The translations under genes and the position numbers were made by a program. The notes under the pieces are model-generated. The model was given only the letters and a program-made list of their open reading frames with translations, was not told the origin of the DNA and did not search any database. Below are positions 26,801 through 35,377 of a stretch of 64,000 nucleotides of DNA, one piece after another. This DNA is from JAFGCL01 sp964492335 (GTDB taxonomy: Bacteria > Chloroflexota > Dehalococcoidia > UBA2247 > RBG-13-53-26). The stretch covers positions 1 through 64,000 of the forward strand of contig CAZBJX010000011.1 of assembly GCA_964492335.1 (NCBI GenBank), written 5' to 3'. Within the stretch, counting starts at the first letter, position 1, and each line of letters opens with the position of its first letter.

Positions 26801-27038
26801 CTTCCTCACCCTGGAGGACGAGACCGGGCTGGTCAATATCATCCTGCGGCCCGGGGTCTACGAGCGGTACCGCCAGGCCGCCCGGCTGGAGCCCGCCATT
26901 GTGGTGGAGGGGACCCTGCAGAAGCATGACGGCGTGGTCAACATCATAGCCCGGCGGCTCCAGCCTGTGCCCCGCCGGGACGCGCAGGAGGGGCCTCCCC
27001 CGCCGATGCCCCCCGGCCTGGCCCACGATTTCCGCTGA
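23835..27038 (+). CDS. dnaE2: Error-prone DNA polymerase III alpha subunit DnaE2 (ImuC)
   Basis: 1067 residues, the usual DnaE2 length. An N-terminal PHP domain starts with intact AELHCHSNFSFLDGAS and LALTDHDGLYGLV. Polymerase palm elements: RGSAASSIVTYLLGVT, MPDIDIDIASDRE (catalytic Asp residues about 379-381) and GLIKIDLLGLRML (third Asp about 535). Tandem helix-hairpin-helix elements and a C-terminal OB domain follow (about 950-1035, VTPAHDIASVPSGSRVRVAGCVV). It carries out mutagenic synthesis past DNA lesions with ImuB. Expression should be SOS-induced from the lexA promoter. The internal linker near residues 835-860 is Gly/Ala/Pro-rich. Confidence 0.93.
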   Translation: MYAELHCHSNFSFLDGASHPEDLVSRAKELGLPALALTDHDGLYGLVKFRNAAREQGISAITGAEMTLDGGSHLTLLARDAAGYSNLCRLISHAQLGHGKGRASLDPGLLEKHSDGLFCLSGCRKGQVSRLMLAGRREEAAAAARRYRGIFGPRFYIELQNNLCPEDRRLCRGLAELARDLGIGCVATNNVHYARREDHRLQDVLVCIRNRSTLDASHHLRRPNSECHLKPGQEMARLFRDYPAALANTLRIAGACSLDLDLSGHRFPDFPAPPGETADSFLEKLCREQAARRYQPLTQEVERRLSEELRLVRQLGLAGYFLTVWDIMEYARGNDIPAQGRGSAASSIVTYLLGVTRVDPVAQRLFAGRFLNDEMSAMPDIDIDIASDREDHREKLLQYIYRRHGPGQAAMLCNVVTYRARSAVREVGKAMGLPPDLLDRMARSLDACSAVNIDERLPGMAELREAMGSRAGEQFLDICRQIAGFPRHLGIHVGGMIISSSSLSDIVPLEKASMPGRVVTQWDKDDISDIGLIKIDLLGLRMLSLIHEAVRLARESGGPGASPDLDLDHLPLDDPRVYDMLCRGDTLGVFQVESRAQQATLPRSRPRCFEDLVAEVAIIRPGPIQGNAVHPYLARRQGKEKVSYLHPGLEPVLRETLGVIIYQEQVIQVAMAIAGFTPGQADWLRRAMSRKRSREAMERLRSSFLEGARSNGIEGAVAEAAFRQIASFAEFGFCKAHAAALAETTYRSAWLKLYYPGQYYCALLNCQPMGFYSPHVIVNQARREGIGVLPADINLSRGRCTLEGGGIRLGFRYVKTVGEKAWQRIEQERGSELPAGPCPAGREAAAGGPVATPGRPYASLEDFLTRTGLDREAVENLIMVGAFDSLGTPRRQLLWQLGALVRQPPGAVPLPWTAPAVELPRMTLRDRVAADYQVQGLSASHHPMEVLRSGVSGKVTPAHDIASVPSGSRVRVAGCVVCRQAPRTAKGHVFLTLEDETGLVNIILRPGVYERYRQAARLEPAIVVEGTLQKHDGVVNIIARRLQPVPRRDAQEGPPPPMPPGLAHDFR

Positions 27039-27108
27039 CAAGGCGGGCCGGAGGGCAGCCGCTGTGCCTCCCGCTTCAGGCGGGGCGGCGCCGCGGCAGG
27101 GCCGGCCG

Positions 27109-27117
27109 TGCTAGAAT
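27109..27117 (+). promoter_or_regulatory. Extended -10 promoter of the DUF72 gene
   Basis: TGCTAGAAT, RNA start near 27124, leader about 23 nt. A small GC hairpin (CCCGC/GCGGG, about 27070-27085) lies between it and the end of dnaE2 and may end the upstream operon. Confidence 0.5.
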
Positions 27118-27146
27118 CGGGCCAGGCCCCGGGGAAGACGCCGCAA

Positions 27147-28040
27147 ATGGACCAGATACTGATCGGCACCTGCTCCTGGACGGACCCCACCCTGGTCCGG
27201 TCGGGGCGCTTCTACCCGGCCGGGGCCAGGTCGGCCGAGGACAGGCTGCGGCACTACGCCAGCTGCTTCGACCTGGTGGAGGTGGACAGCAGCTACTACT
27301 CCCTGCCCGCCGAGCAGACGGCGCTGCTGTGGGCCCGGCGCACCGGCGCCGGCTTCACCTTCGACGTGAAGGCCTTCAGGCTGTTCACCCTGCACCCCAC
27401 GCCGCCGACGGCCCTGCCCCGGGACATCCTGGCCTCCCTCCCCCCGGGCCTGCAGGGCAAGGCCAGCCTCTACCAGCGGGACCTGCCCCGGCCCATCACT
27501 GACGAGCTCTGGCGCCGCTTCGAAAGGGCGCTCCTCCCGCTGGACAGCGCCGGCAAGCTGGGCACCGTCCTCTTCCAGTTCCCGCCGTGGTACCTGCCCG
27601 GAGACCAGCAGCGACACTACATCCTCTCCTGCCGGGACAGGATGGCCGGGTACCGCATCGCCGTGGAGTTCCGGCATGGCTCGTGGGTCAACGAGCAGAA
27701 CCGCGAGGGGACCTTCGCCTTCCTGCAGGACAACAACCTGCCCTATGTCTGCGTGGACGGGCCCCAGGGGTTCGAGTCCAGCATGCCGGCGCTGGCCCAG
27801 GCCACCTCCGACATAGCGATGGTGCGCTTCCACGGCCGCAACCGCGACACCTGGGAGAAGCCGGGGCTGACCAGCGCCGAGCGCTTCAACTACCTCTACA
27901 CTGAGGACGAGCTCGCGAGCTGGGCCCCCCGCATCAAGGGCATGGCCGAAAACGTCCGGCAGTGCCATGTCCTCTTCAACAACTGCCACGAGGACAAGGC
28001 GGTGGTCAACGCCCGCCAGATGAAGCTGCTGCTGGACTGA
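27147..28040 (+). CDS. DUF72-family protein
   Basis: 297 residues, TIM-barrel-like. Family motifs are clear: LIGTCSWTDPTLV at the N-terminus, DLVEVDSSYYSLP, FTFDVKAFRLFTLHP, GTVLFQFPPWY, IAVEFRHGSWV, PYVCVDGPQG, MVRFHGRNRDTW, and the closing CHVLFNNCHEDKAVVNARQM. DUF72 proteins are widespread and related to sugar-phosphate isomerase/endonuclease IV-like barrels, but no reaction is firmly assigned. The start at ATG 27147 has a GGGGAAG site. It has its own promoter and no clear operon partner. A DNA-repair link because of the neighbouring mutagenesis cassette would be speculation. Confidence 0.85.
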   Translation: MDQILIGTCSWTDPTLVRSGRFYPAGARSAEDRLRHYASCFDLVEVDSSYYSLPAEQTALLWARRTGAGFTFDVKAFRLFTLHPTPPTALPRDILASLPPGLQGKASLYQRDLPRPITDELWRRFERALLPLDSAGKLGTVLFQFPPWYLPGDQQRHYILSCRDRMAGYRIAVEFRHGSWVNEQNREGTFAFLQDNNLPYVCVDGPQGFESSMPALAQATSDIAMVRFHGRNRDTWEKPGLTSAERFNYLYTEDELASWAPRIKGMAENVRQCHVLFNNCHEDKAVVNARQMKLLLD

Positions 28041-28075
28041 CGGCCGTCCCGGCCCCCCGGCGCATCCCTGACCGG

Positions 28076-28876
28076 CTAGAGCGCCCGGGCCAGACGGCGC
28101 AGGAACTCCGGCATCTCTGCCGGTGAGCTCAAGAAGAAACGGGCCGCCGTCTCACGGCCGGGCCCGCCGACGAACACCGAGACCCCCCCGCCGGCGTTCA
28201 CCACCCGGAAGCCGCCTTCGTCCGTCAGATCGTCCCCCACGAAAAAGGTCACCCCGGCCGCCCGCTCTCCCGCGGGGGCCCAGCAGGCCACCAGGAGCGC
28301 TATGGCGTCTTCCTTGCCCCAGACCACGTCGGGACGCACCTCGTAGACCTTCTTCCCCTCGGTGGTCCTGATCTTGCCCCTCTCGCGCCACCCGCGGACG
28401 GTCTGCTCGCAGGTCTTCTTCAGCTCTTCGACACGGTCATCCGGCACCAGCCGGTAGTGCACGCTCAGCGTGAGGCCCTTGTCCTCAATCAGCACGCCCT
28501 CGAAGCCCTCCAGCGCCTTCCTGAGGGCCAGGTACGCCCGGTGCACAGCCGGCCTCAGGGCCTTCGCCGGAGGGTAGACGAACTTCAGGTCCGGCCCCCT
28601 TATCTCCAGGCCATGATTGCCGGCATAGGTGATGCCTGGGAGGCCCACCCTGCTGCTTATGTCAGGGAGGGAGCGGCCGCTGATCACCGCCACCCCCACC
28701 TTCAGGTTGGAGGAGAGGGCCTGCAGCGCCAGCCTGGTGCTCTCGGGCAGGACCGCCTCTTCCGGCCGCCCGGCGATGGGGGACAGCGTCCCGTCGAAGT
28801 CCGTCAGCAGCACCACCTGGCCGGCGCCGCCGGTGCGCCGGGCTATCCCGGGCCACGCGGAGAACAGATGGTCCAC
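28076..28876 (-). CDS. otsB: Trehalose-6-phosphate phosphatase
   Basis: 266 residues of the HAD superfamily, OtsB type: VVLLTDFDGTLSPIAG (nucleophile Asp26 and Asp28), VAVISGRSLPDI, YAGNHGLEI, LTLSVHYRLVPDD and the acidic motif FFVGDDLTDEGGFRVV. It removes phosphate from trehalose 6-phosphate. GTG 28876 follows the TAG of the synthase gene by 3 nt, so both enzymes are made from one mRNA. It is the last gene of the osmotic stress operon. All catalytic residues appear to be in place. Confidence 0.9.
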   Translation of the reverse strand: MDHLFSAWPGIARRTGGAGQVVLLTDFDGTLSPIAGRPEEAVLPESTRLALQALSSNLKVGVAVISGRSLPDISSRVGLPGITYAGNHGLEIRGPDLKFVYPPAKALRPAVHRAYLALRKALEGFEGVLIEDKGLTLSVHYRLVPDDRVEELKKTCEQTVRGWRERGKIRTTEGKKVYEVRPDVVWGKEDAIALLVACWAPAGERAAGVTFFVGDDLTDEGGFRVVNAGGGVSVFVGGPGRETAARFFLSSPAEMPEFLRRLARAL

Positions 28877-28879
28877 CCG

Positions 28880-30355
<1,476 letters not shown>

Positions 30356-30375
30356 TGTCATGGTCTCCTTGCCAG

Positions 30376-31593
30376 CTAAAGATGAATCACGTCTTCCGTG
30401 TGGTCCAGCATCAGAAAGAGGAGCAGGTAATCCCTGACATGCCGGGTGATCAGGAAGTTGTGCCTGACGTGCTCCTTGCCGTTCTCCCCCAGCCATCGCG
30501 CGTAGTCCGGGTTGGACAGCAGCTGCCGGACAGCATAGGCCGTCCCTTCTATGCCATGGGACAGCAGCCCGGTCAGCTTGTGCCTCACCTGGAGGGGGAT
30601 GCCGCCCACGTCCGAGGCCACCACCGGGCGCCCCTTCCACAGGGCCTCGCTCACGGTGAGGGCGAAGCCCTCCCTGAGGGACTTCTGCAGGATGACTGCG
30701 GACGCCCTCTGCAGAGCGTTGATCTCTATGTCCGACCTGGCCTGCCCTGAGATGATGTGGATGTCCGGGCGGCCGTCGGCCGCCTCCTGGACCTGCGCCA
30801 GGACCTTCTCGCCCTCCGGGTCGTCGGTGGCCCCGCCACCGATCAGGACCAGCCGGCAATCGATGGACCTCTTCACCATCTCGTAGGCCCGGATCACGCC
30901 CACCGGGTCCTTCATGTAGTCGAACCGCGAGACCTGGGTGATGACGGGCTTGTCCCGGGGTATGCCCATCCCGGACATGGCAGCGTCTATCTCACGGGTG
31001 GTAAGGTCCCTGTTCTTGTCGCTCAGCGGGTCTATCGACGGCGATATGAGGAACTGCCGCACGGGCAGGGGCCGGGAGAAGGCCGGGGCCGAGAACACCG
31101 TGGCGTCGTACCGGATTACGTAGCGCTCCAGGAAGCGCCACACGCGCTCGTCCGGGCTGGACACGTCGATATGGCACCTCCAGATCCACTTCCCGCCGGC
31201 GTCCTCCTTCTTCTCGATCAGCGCGCACGGCTGGGGATCGTGTATGAACACGATCTGGCCGTGCAGGTCCATCTCCGCTATGTTCTTGCGGTTGATCTCC
31301 AGGAACAGCTCGAAGTCCTCGTCGGACAGGTCCTCCTGGCGGCCGTGCAGCGCGTTGTGGAACTTCTTGGTCACCTCGAAGAAGCCGGGGCTGCCCTTGA
31401 TCACGTCCCACCGGGCATCCACTCCCAGCTCCTGGAGAATGGGCACCATGCGGTTGAGTATCTCAGCCACCCCCCCTCCCGCGAAGGTGGAGTTGATGTT
31501 CAACACCTCCCAGCCGGTCGCCTTGGAGGCCAGCAGCCGCAGTTCCTCGATAACGCTGCGGCCGACGATGGGCTCATAGTTCGCCAGCTTCAC
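30376..31593 (-). CDS. treT: Trehalose glycosyltransferring synthase (TreT-like, GT4)
   Basis: 405 residues. TreT-type GT4 signatures: WEVLNINSTFAGGGVAEILNRMVPILQELGVDARWDVI, IVFIHDPQPCALI, WRCHIDVSSPDERVWRF, ITQVSRFDYMKDPVGVIRAY, and the donor-site ILQKSLREGFALTVSEALWKGRPVVASDVGGIPLQV with EX7E. It joins a nucleotide-glucose to glucose giving trehalose directly, an alternative to the OtsA-OtsB route encoded next door. GTG 31593 has a GGAG site 4 nt upstream and overlaps the end of the MscS gene; TTG 31608 is an alternative. Having both routes in one operon suggests trehalose made from different sugar pools. Confidence 0.85.
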   Translation of the reverse strand: MKLANYEPIVGRSVIEELRLLASKATGWEVLNINSTFAGGGVAEILNRMVPILQELGVDARWDVIKGSPGFFEVTKKFHNALHGRQEDLSDEDFELFLEINRKNIAEMDLHGQIVFIHDPQPCALIEKKEDAGGKWIWRCHIDVSSPDERVWRFLERYVIRYDATVFSAPAFSRPLPVRQFLISPSIDPLSDKNRDLTTREIDAAMSGMGIPRDKPVITQVSRFDYMKDPVGVIRAYEMVKRSIDCRLVLIGGGATDDPEGEKVLAQVQEAADGRPDIHIISGQARSDIEINALQRASAVILQKSLREGFALTVSEALWKGRPVVASDVGGIPLQVRHKLTGLLSHGIEGTAYAVRQLLSNPDYARWLGENGKEHVRHNFLITRHVRDYLLLFLMLDHTEDVIHL

Positions 31594-32935
31594 CCAACTC
31601 CTTTTCAATCAGTTTAATAAGGGCCCCCCGCAGGCCCTCCAGCGAGTGAGTATAGGGATCGAGCCGCGCGATCCTGTCCGCCAGCTCCTGCTCGTCCAGG
31701 CTGTCGGCCAGCCAGGCGGAGAAGTCGTTGAGCCCCTTCCCCAGCCTCAGCCTCGATTCAAAGATGTGGAAGTAGAGCGAACTGGGGCTCATCTTCCGCA
31801 GGGCCTCCACGAACTCCCTCAGGTCCCTGGCCACGTACGGCGCATGGATGATGACGCTCACGGATTTGACGAAATGGAACTCGTCGCCCGGCGCCGCCTC
31901 CCACCGCCCACCCCCCTGGGCCAGGTGCTCCTCTATGATGGAGACCAACCGCCCCCGCAGCGCCTGCAGGTTGGTGAACTGGAAGGTGTCCACGGCCGCC
32001 AGCTTCTCCGCCAGCACATCGTCGCCAAGCGCGTCGTCCACCCACAAGGCCAGGTCATTGGCCGGCTGCGGGGTCAGGTAGTGGTGCTCCTCCAGGAAAT
32101 GGTGCGTGTGGTAGTAGATGACAGCCTCGGGCACCACCTTAAGCATGTCGGCCATCTCCCGCAGAGCGCCGGCCTTCAGGCCCGTCAGCTCCTTCATGTG
32201 CGACCGGGAGTAGAAATCGAAGGGCTTCCTGGCCTTCTTGATCGGCAGGCCATAGTTGATGACCGTGCTCTGCGCCATCTTCCTGTTCGGTATGATGGTC
32301 ACCGCCCCGGTCGACCCCGTGACCATGACGCTGCGCCAGTTCATGCCGGTGACGTAGCCTTCCTCGCCGCTCTCCTTGATCCTGATGTAGTCGCCGCTCT
32401 TGAAGTGCCGCATCGAGCCGACCTGCAGCCCGGCCACCAGGTCCGGCCCGATGTCCCTCATGATGAGGATCGCCAGCAGGGCCAGGATGCCCATGGCCAG
32501 GAGTATGGCGGCCAGGTTGGCCCCCCATATCTCCAGCACGCTCAGGAGAGTCACCACCACCACCACGATGCGTACCAGGTACCGGAAGGCCCTGGTGTCG
32601 CGGTCGGGGGCCTTCAGGTGATCTCCCCAGAGGGAGACCAGCCTGTCGGACATGGAGAGGAGGGCCAGGGCCAGGGAGAGCACGAAGACGGTCCACAGCC
32701 CCTTGCTGACATAGAGCATCCACTCCGACCCCCCGCTGCGGGTGGCAATGGTATATACCAGGATGCCCATCCACGCACCCGCCGCCAGCGCCCAGAGCAT
32801 CGAAGGGAAGCGGGTCGTGTCGCGGAGGATGTCGAAGCCCTTCCACCCGGTCTCCCTGGACCACCTCTGCAGCCACCCCCGCGCCAGTTGCCTCAGCCAG
32901 AGGCAGGCAATAGAGCCTGCCAGGCCCACCGCCAC
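31574..32935 (-). CDS. MscS-type mechanosensitive channel with duplicated C-terminal domain
   Basis: 453 residues from GTG 32935. Helices lie near 45-65, 78-100, 115-135 and the pore-like 138-160 segment. An MscS beta domain follows (165-235; GDYIRIKESGEEGYVTGMNWRSVMV and IIPNRKMAQSTVINY). Residues about 244-338 and 353-448 are two copies of one domain, aligned at LREMADML/LREFVEAL, YYHTHHFLE/YFHIFESRL, ALWVDDALGDDVLAEKL/SAWLADSLDEQELADRI and LQALRGRLVSIIEEHL/LEGLRGALIKLIEKEL. I believe this is the DUF5752 domain known beside trehalose genes. The frame stays open and protein-like (DWLRSNQEILL) upstream to a TAG near 32993 but without ATG, GTG or TTG, so the true start may be a rare codon. Confidence 0.75.
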   Translation of the reverse strand: MAVGLAGSIACLWLRQLARGWLQRWSRETGWKGFDILRDTTRFPSMLWALAAGAWMGILVYTIATRSGGSEWMLYVSKGLWTVFVLSLALALLSMSDRLVSLWGDHLKAPDRDTRAFRYLVRIVVVVVTLLSVLEIWGANLAAILLAMGILALLAILIMRDIGPDLVAGLQVGSMRHFKSGDYIRIKESGEEGYVTGMNWRSVMVTGSTGAVTIIPNRKMAQSTVINYGLPIKKARKPFDFYSRSHMKELTGLKAGALREMADMLKVVPEAVIYYHTHHFLEEHHYLTPQPANDLALWVDDALGDDVLAEKLAAVDTFQFTNLQALRGRLVSIIEEHLAQGGGRWEAAPGDEFHFVKSVSVIIHAPYVARDLREFVEALRKMSPSSLYFHIFESRLRLGKGLNDFSAWLADSLDEQELADRIARLDPYTHSLEGLRGALIKLIEKELGEAGEL

Positions 32936-33011
32936 TGCCAGAAGTATCTCCTGGTTGCTTCTCAGCCAGTCTACGTCGCACCCCTACCGGGAAACAGGGC
33001 CGCAGCGCGCG

Positions 33012-34634
33012 TCACTTCGGCTCCCTCTTCCCCTCTCCTATCACGAAGGCGATGATATCGCTGCTCGTCAAAGACCCCAGAAGCTCCCCGGTGGACCGGT
33101 CGACCACCGGGACCACCGTCACGCCGGAGTCTGCCATGCGCCGGGTCACGTCATCCAGCATCTCGTCGGGCACCGCCACCATGGGCTCATACTCCAGCAG
33201 CTCGTGCAGGACCACGCTGCCCCAGCGGTCCTTGTCTATATGACGGATATCCTTGAGGTACAGCACCCCGGCCAGTTTGCCCGGCTCTTCCATGATCACA
33301 TAGTCCGACTGGTCGGGGACCGCCCAGTAGTCTATGAAGTCCTGTATGGTGATGACGAAGGACGGGAACTGCCGTCCCCTATCCATTATATCCAGCACCG
33401 TCTTATTGTCCAGAGCATACCGGGCAAACGACGGCACCACGAACCAGGGCACCCTCTCCTTCCTCCCGGCCGGGGCGCGCCCGGCCCGCCCGATGGCCAG
33501 GCCCATTGCCGGCGGTGCAATGAGAAGGTACCCGACCATGATCAGGACCAGCAGAGAGAACAGCTCCTGCGGCACGGCCCCGATGTCCAGCAAGACCAGC
33601 AGCAGGGCGATCTCCACCACCCCCTTCCCCATGATGCCCGAGGCAATGGCCAGGGGACGGTCCAGCCGGGCCACCGTCACCCCCGACAGGGCGCCGGCGA
33701 ACTTGCCCAGAACGGCCACCGCCACTACGGCCTCCAGGGACCACACAGGCAGCTCCCCGAACGACAGGTCCAGGTGTATCCCCGCCGACGCGAAGAACAG
33801 CGGGATGAAGAGACCGTAGGCCAGGCCCCGCACGCCGGGCAGGATCTCGGCCCGCAGGCGGTAAGGCAGCCCGGACAGCGAGACCCCCAGCAGGAGGGCT
33901 CCCAGCGAGCCGTGCATCCCGATCCTGTCCACCAGGCCCACGAGCAGCAGCAGGCCGCCGGTAACCAGGCCCATGGCCAGCTGCGGCGCACCTATGACGC
34001 GGCGCAGCCAGGCCACCAGCCGGGGAAAGACCTTGCTGGCCAGCAGCCACGAGGCCACCGCCACCGCCACCACCTCGGCCAGCAGGATGGGCAGGGTCCA
34101 CCAAGTGAAGGGGTCTTTCCCGGTGATGTTTCTGATGGCCAGGGAGACCACCAGGAGCCCCACGATCTCCAGGATCACCACGGTGGTGAAGACCTCCAGG
34201 CCGACCGGCTCCCTGAGGCGCCCCAGGTCGCTGAGCACCTTGGCCACCACCCCCAGGCTGGAGAGCGACAGGATGCCCCCCACGGCGATGGCGCTTCCCA
34301 CGGGCAGGTCCACCACCGCCACCATGACCACCGTGGCCAGTGCGAAGGACACCAGGAAGCCCACCGTCCCGGCCACGAAGAACCGGCCCCTCAAGGTGGC
34401 CGCCAGCCCCGTCACATCCATTTCCTCCACCCCGATGAGGAAGAACAGGAACACCACCCCGATGCCGAAGAAGAGCTCCAGGTCCCGGGTGGCCTCCACC
34501 ACGCCCAGGACCGGCCCCAGGAGGATGCCGGCGGCCACGTAGGCCACCAGGGCGCTCTGGCGCAGCCGGGTGACCACGCCCTCCAGGAGCTTGGCAACTA
34601 TCAGCAGCAGGCCAAGAGATATGAGCAGGTCCAT
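33012..34634 (-). CDS. CPA2-type cation:proton antiporter with C-terminal CBS pair
   Basis: 540 residues. About 12 transmembrane helices (1-385) have the KefB/NapA-like arrangement (LLGPVLGVVEATRDLELFFGIGVVFLFFLIGVEE, SLSSLGVVAKVLSDLG, SLGALLLGVSLSGLP, GIMGKGVVEIALL). The cytoplasmic tail (about 410-540) holds two CBS motifs (DYVIMEEPGKLAGVLYLKDIRHI; EPMVAVPDEMLDDVTRRMADSGVTVVPVVDRSTGELLGSLTSSDII), which usually bind adenosine nucleotides and gate transport. It exchanges K+ or Na+ for protons across the membrane. Located upstream of the channel and trehalose genes on the same strand, it fits an osmotic/ionic stress operon. ATG 34634 has a GGGAG site 10 nt upstream. Confidence 0.85.
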   Translation of the reverse strand: MDLLISLGLLLIVAKLLEGVVTRLRQSALVAYVAAGILLGPVLGVVEATRDLELFFGIGVVFLFFLIGVEEMDVTGLAATLRGRFFVAGTVGFLVSFALATVVMVAVVDLPVGSAIAVGGILSLSSLGVVAKVLSDLGRLREPVGLEVFTTVVILEIVGLLVVSLAIRNITGKDPFTWWTLPILLAEVVAVAVASWLLASKVFPRLVAWLRRVIGAPQLAMGLVTGGLLLLVGLVDRIGMHGSLGALLLGVSLSGLPYRLRAEILPGVRGLAYGLFIPLFFASAGIHLDLSFGELPVWSLEAVVAVAVLGKFAGALSGVTVARLDRPLAIASGIMGKGVVEIALLLVLLDIGAVPQELFSLLVLIMVGYLLIAPPAMGLAIGRAGRAPAGRKERVPWFVVPSFARYALDNKTVLDIMDRGRQFPSFVITIQDFIDYWAVPDQSDYVIMEEPGKLAGVLYLKDIRHIDKDRWGSVVLHELLEYEPMVAVPDEMLDDVTRRMADSGVTVVPVVDRSTGELLGSLTSSDIIAFVIGEGKREPK

Positions 34635-34742
34635 GAGCTTGGCTCCCGGCCCGGGGCAGGGACCGGCGACAGACGGCGGACAGGCTCAGCCGGGAGGGAC
34701 GGAACAGCCGATGGACACGGCTGAAGGGCCGGGCGACGCCGA

Positions 34743-35216
34743 TCAGGCGCCGCCCACCTTCTCCCGCGGCCCCACCAGGAGGACGGGCACGGTGCTGGCC
34801 CGGACCACCTTGTCGGCCACGCTGCCCAGCGCCCAGCGGCCGAGCCCGGAGCGCCCGTGGCTGGCCATGACGATGATCTCACAGGGGCTGTGCTCTGCGT
34901 GGTAGAGAATGGCCTGGGCGGCATCTCCGATGACCAGCTTGGGGTACACGGCCAACCCCTGCCCGCTGAGCTTTTCAGCCACCCTGTTGATGTAGGCCCC
35001 GGCGTCGCGCTCCCTCCGGCTGACAGGCTCGGTGATCACCTTCTCTTCGGACTTCTGGCTCCGGTCCACCACCTTGCGGTAGCCCTCGGTGCGCTCCACC
35101 ACCCTCAGCAACGTGATGTCCAGGGTGCCGCATCCCTTGGCCAGCGTCTCCGCATGCGATACGGCTGCCTCAGACAGCCTGGAGCCGTCCAGTGGGACCA
35201 GGATGTGCTTGTACAT
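34743..35216 (-). CDS. Universal stress protein (UspA family)
   Basis: 157 residues, a single Usp domain: YKHILVPLDGSRLSEAAVSHAETLA at the start, DITLLRVVE, and the ATP-binding C-terminus IIVMASHGRSGLGRWALGSVADKVVRASTVPVLLV, which fits G-2X-G-9X-G(S/T), so it probably binds ATP. An insertion between strands 2 and 3 is rich in charged residues (SQKSEEKVITEPVSRRERD). ATG 35216 is behind an AAGGAGGAGAG site. It precedes the antiporter gene on the same strand by 108 nt and may be the first gene of the stress unit. Confidence 0.88.
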   Translation of the reverse strand: MYKHILVPLDGSRLSEAAVSHAETLAKGCGTLDITLLRVVERTEGYRKVVDRSQKSEEKVITEPVSRRERDAGAYINRVAEKLSGQGLAVYPKLVIGDAAQAILYHAEHSPCEIIVMASHGRSGLGRWALGSVADKVVRASTVPVLLVGPREKVGGA

Positions 35217-35303
35217 CGTCACTCTCCTCCTTCTCCGGGCCGGCCATTGCGCGCCCCGGGGCATTCGCTGGCTTCCTCCCGGCGCGGACCGCAGGTGTAG
35301 TGT

Positions 35304-35333
35304 AAGCTAGCACCCGCCTCCCGGCCAAGTCAA
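35304..35333 (-). promoter_or_regulatory. Promoter of the stress gene group
   Basis: Minus strand: TTGACT, 18-nt spacer, TAGCTT with TGc before it. RNA start near 35297, leader about 80 nt to ATG 35216. Confidence 0.5.
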
Positions 35334-35377
35334 GGCCCCGGCCCTCACGCGGCGGGATGCCGGGAGGGGACGAGCCG

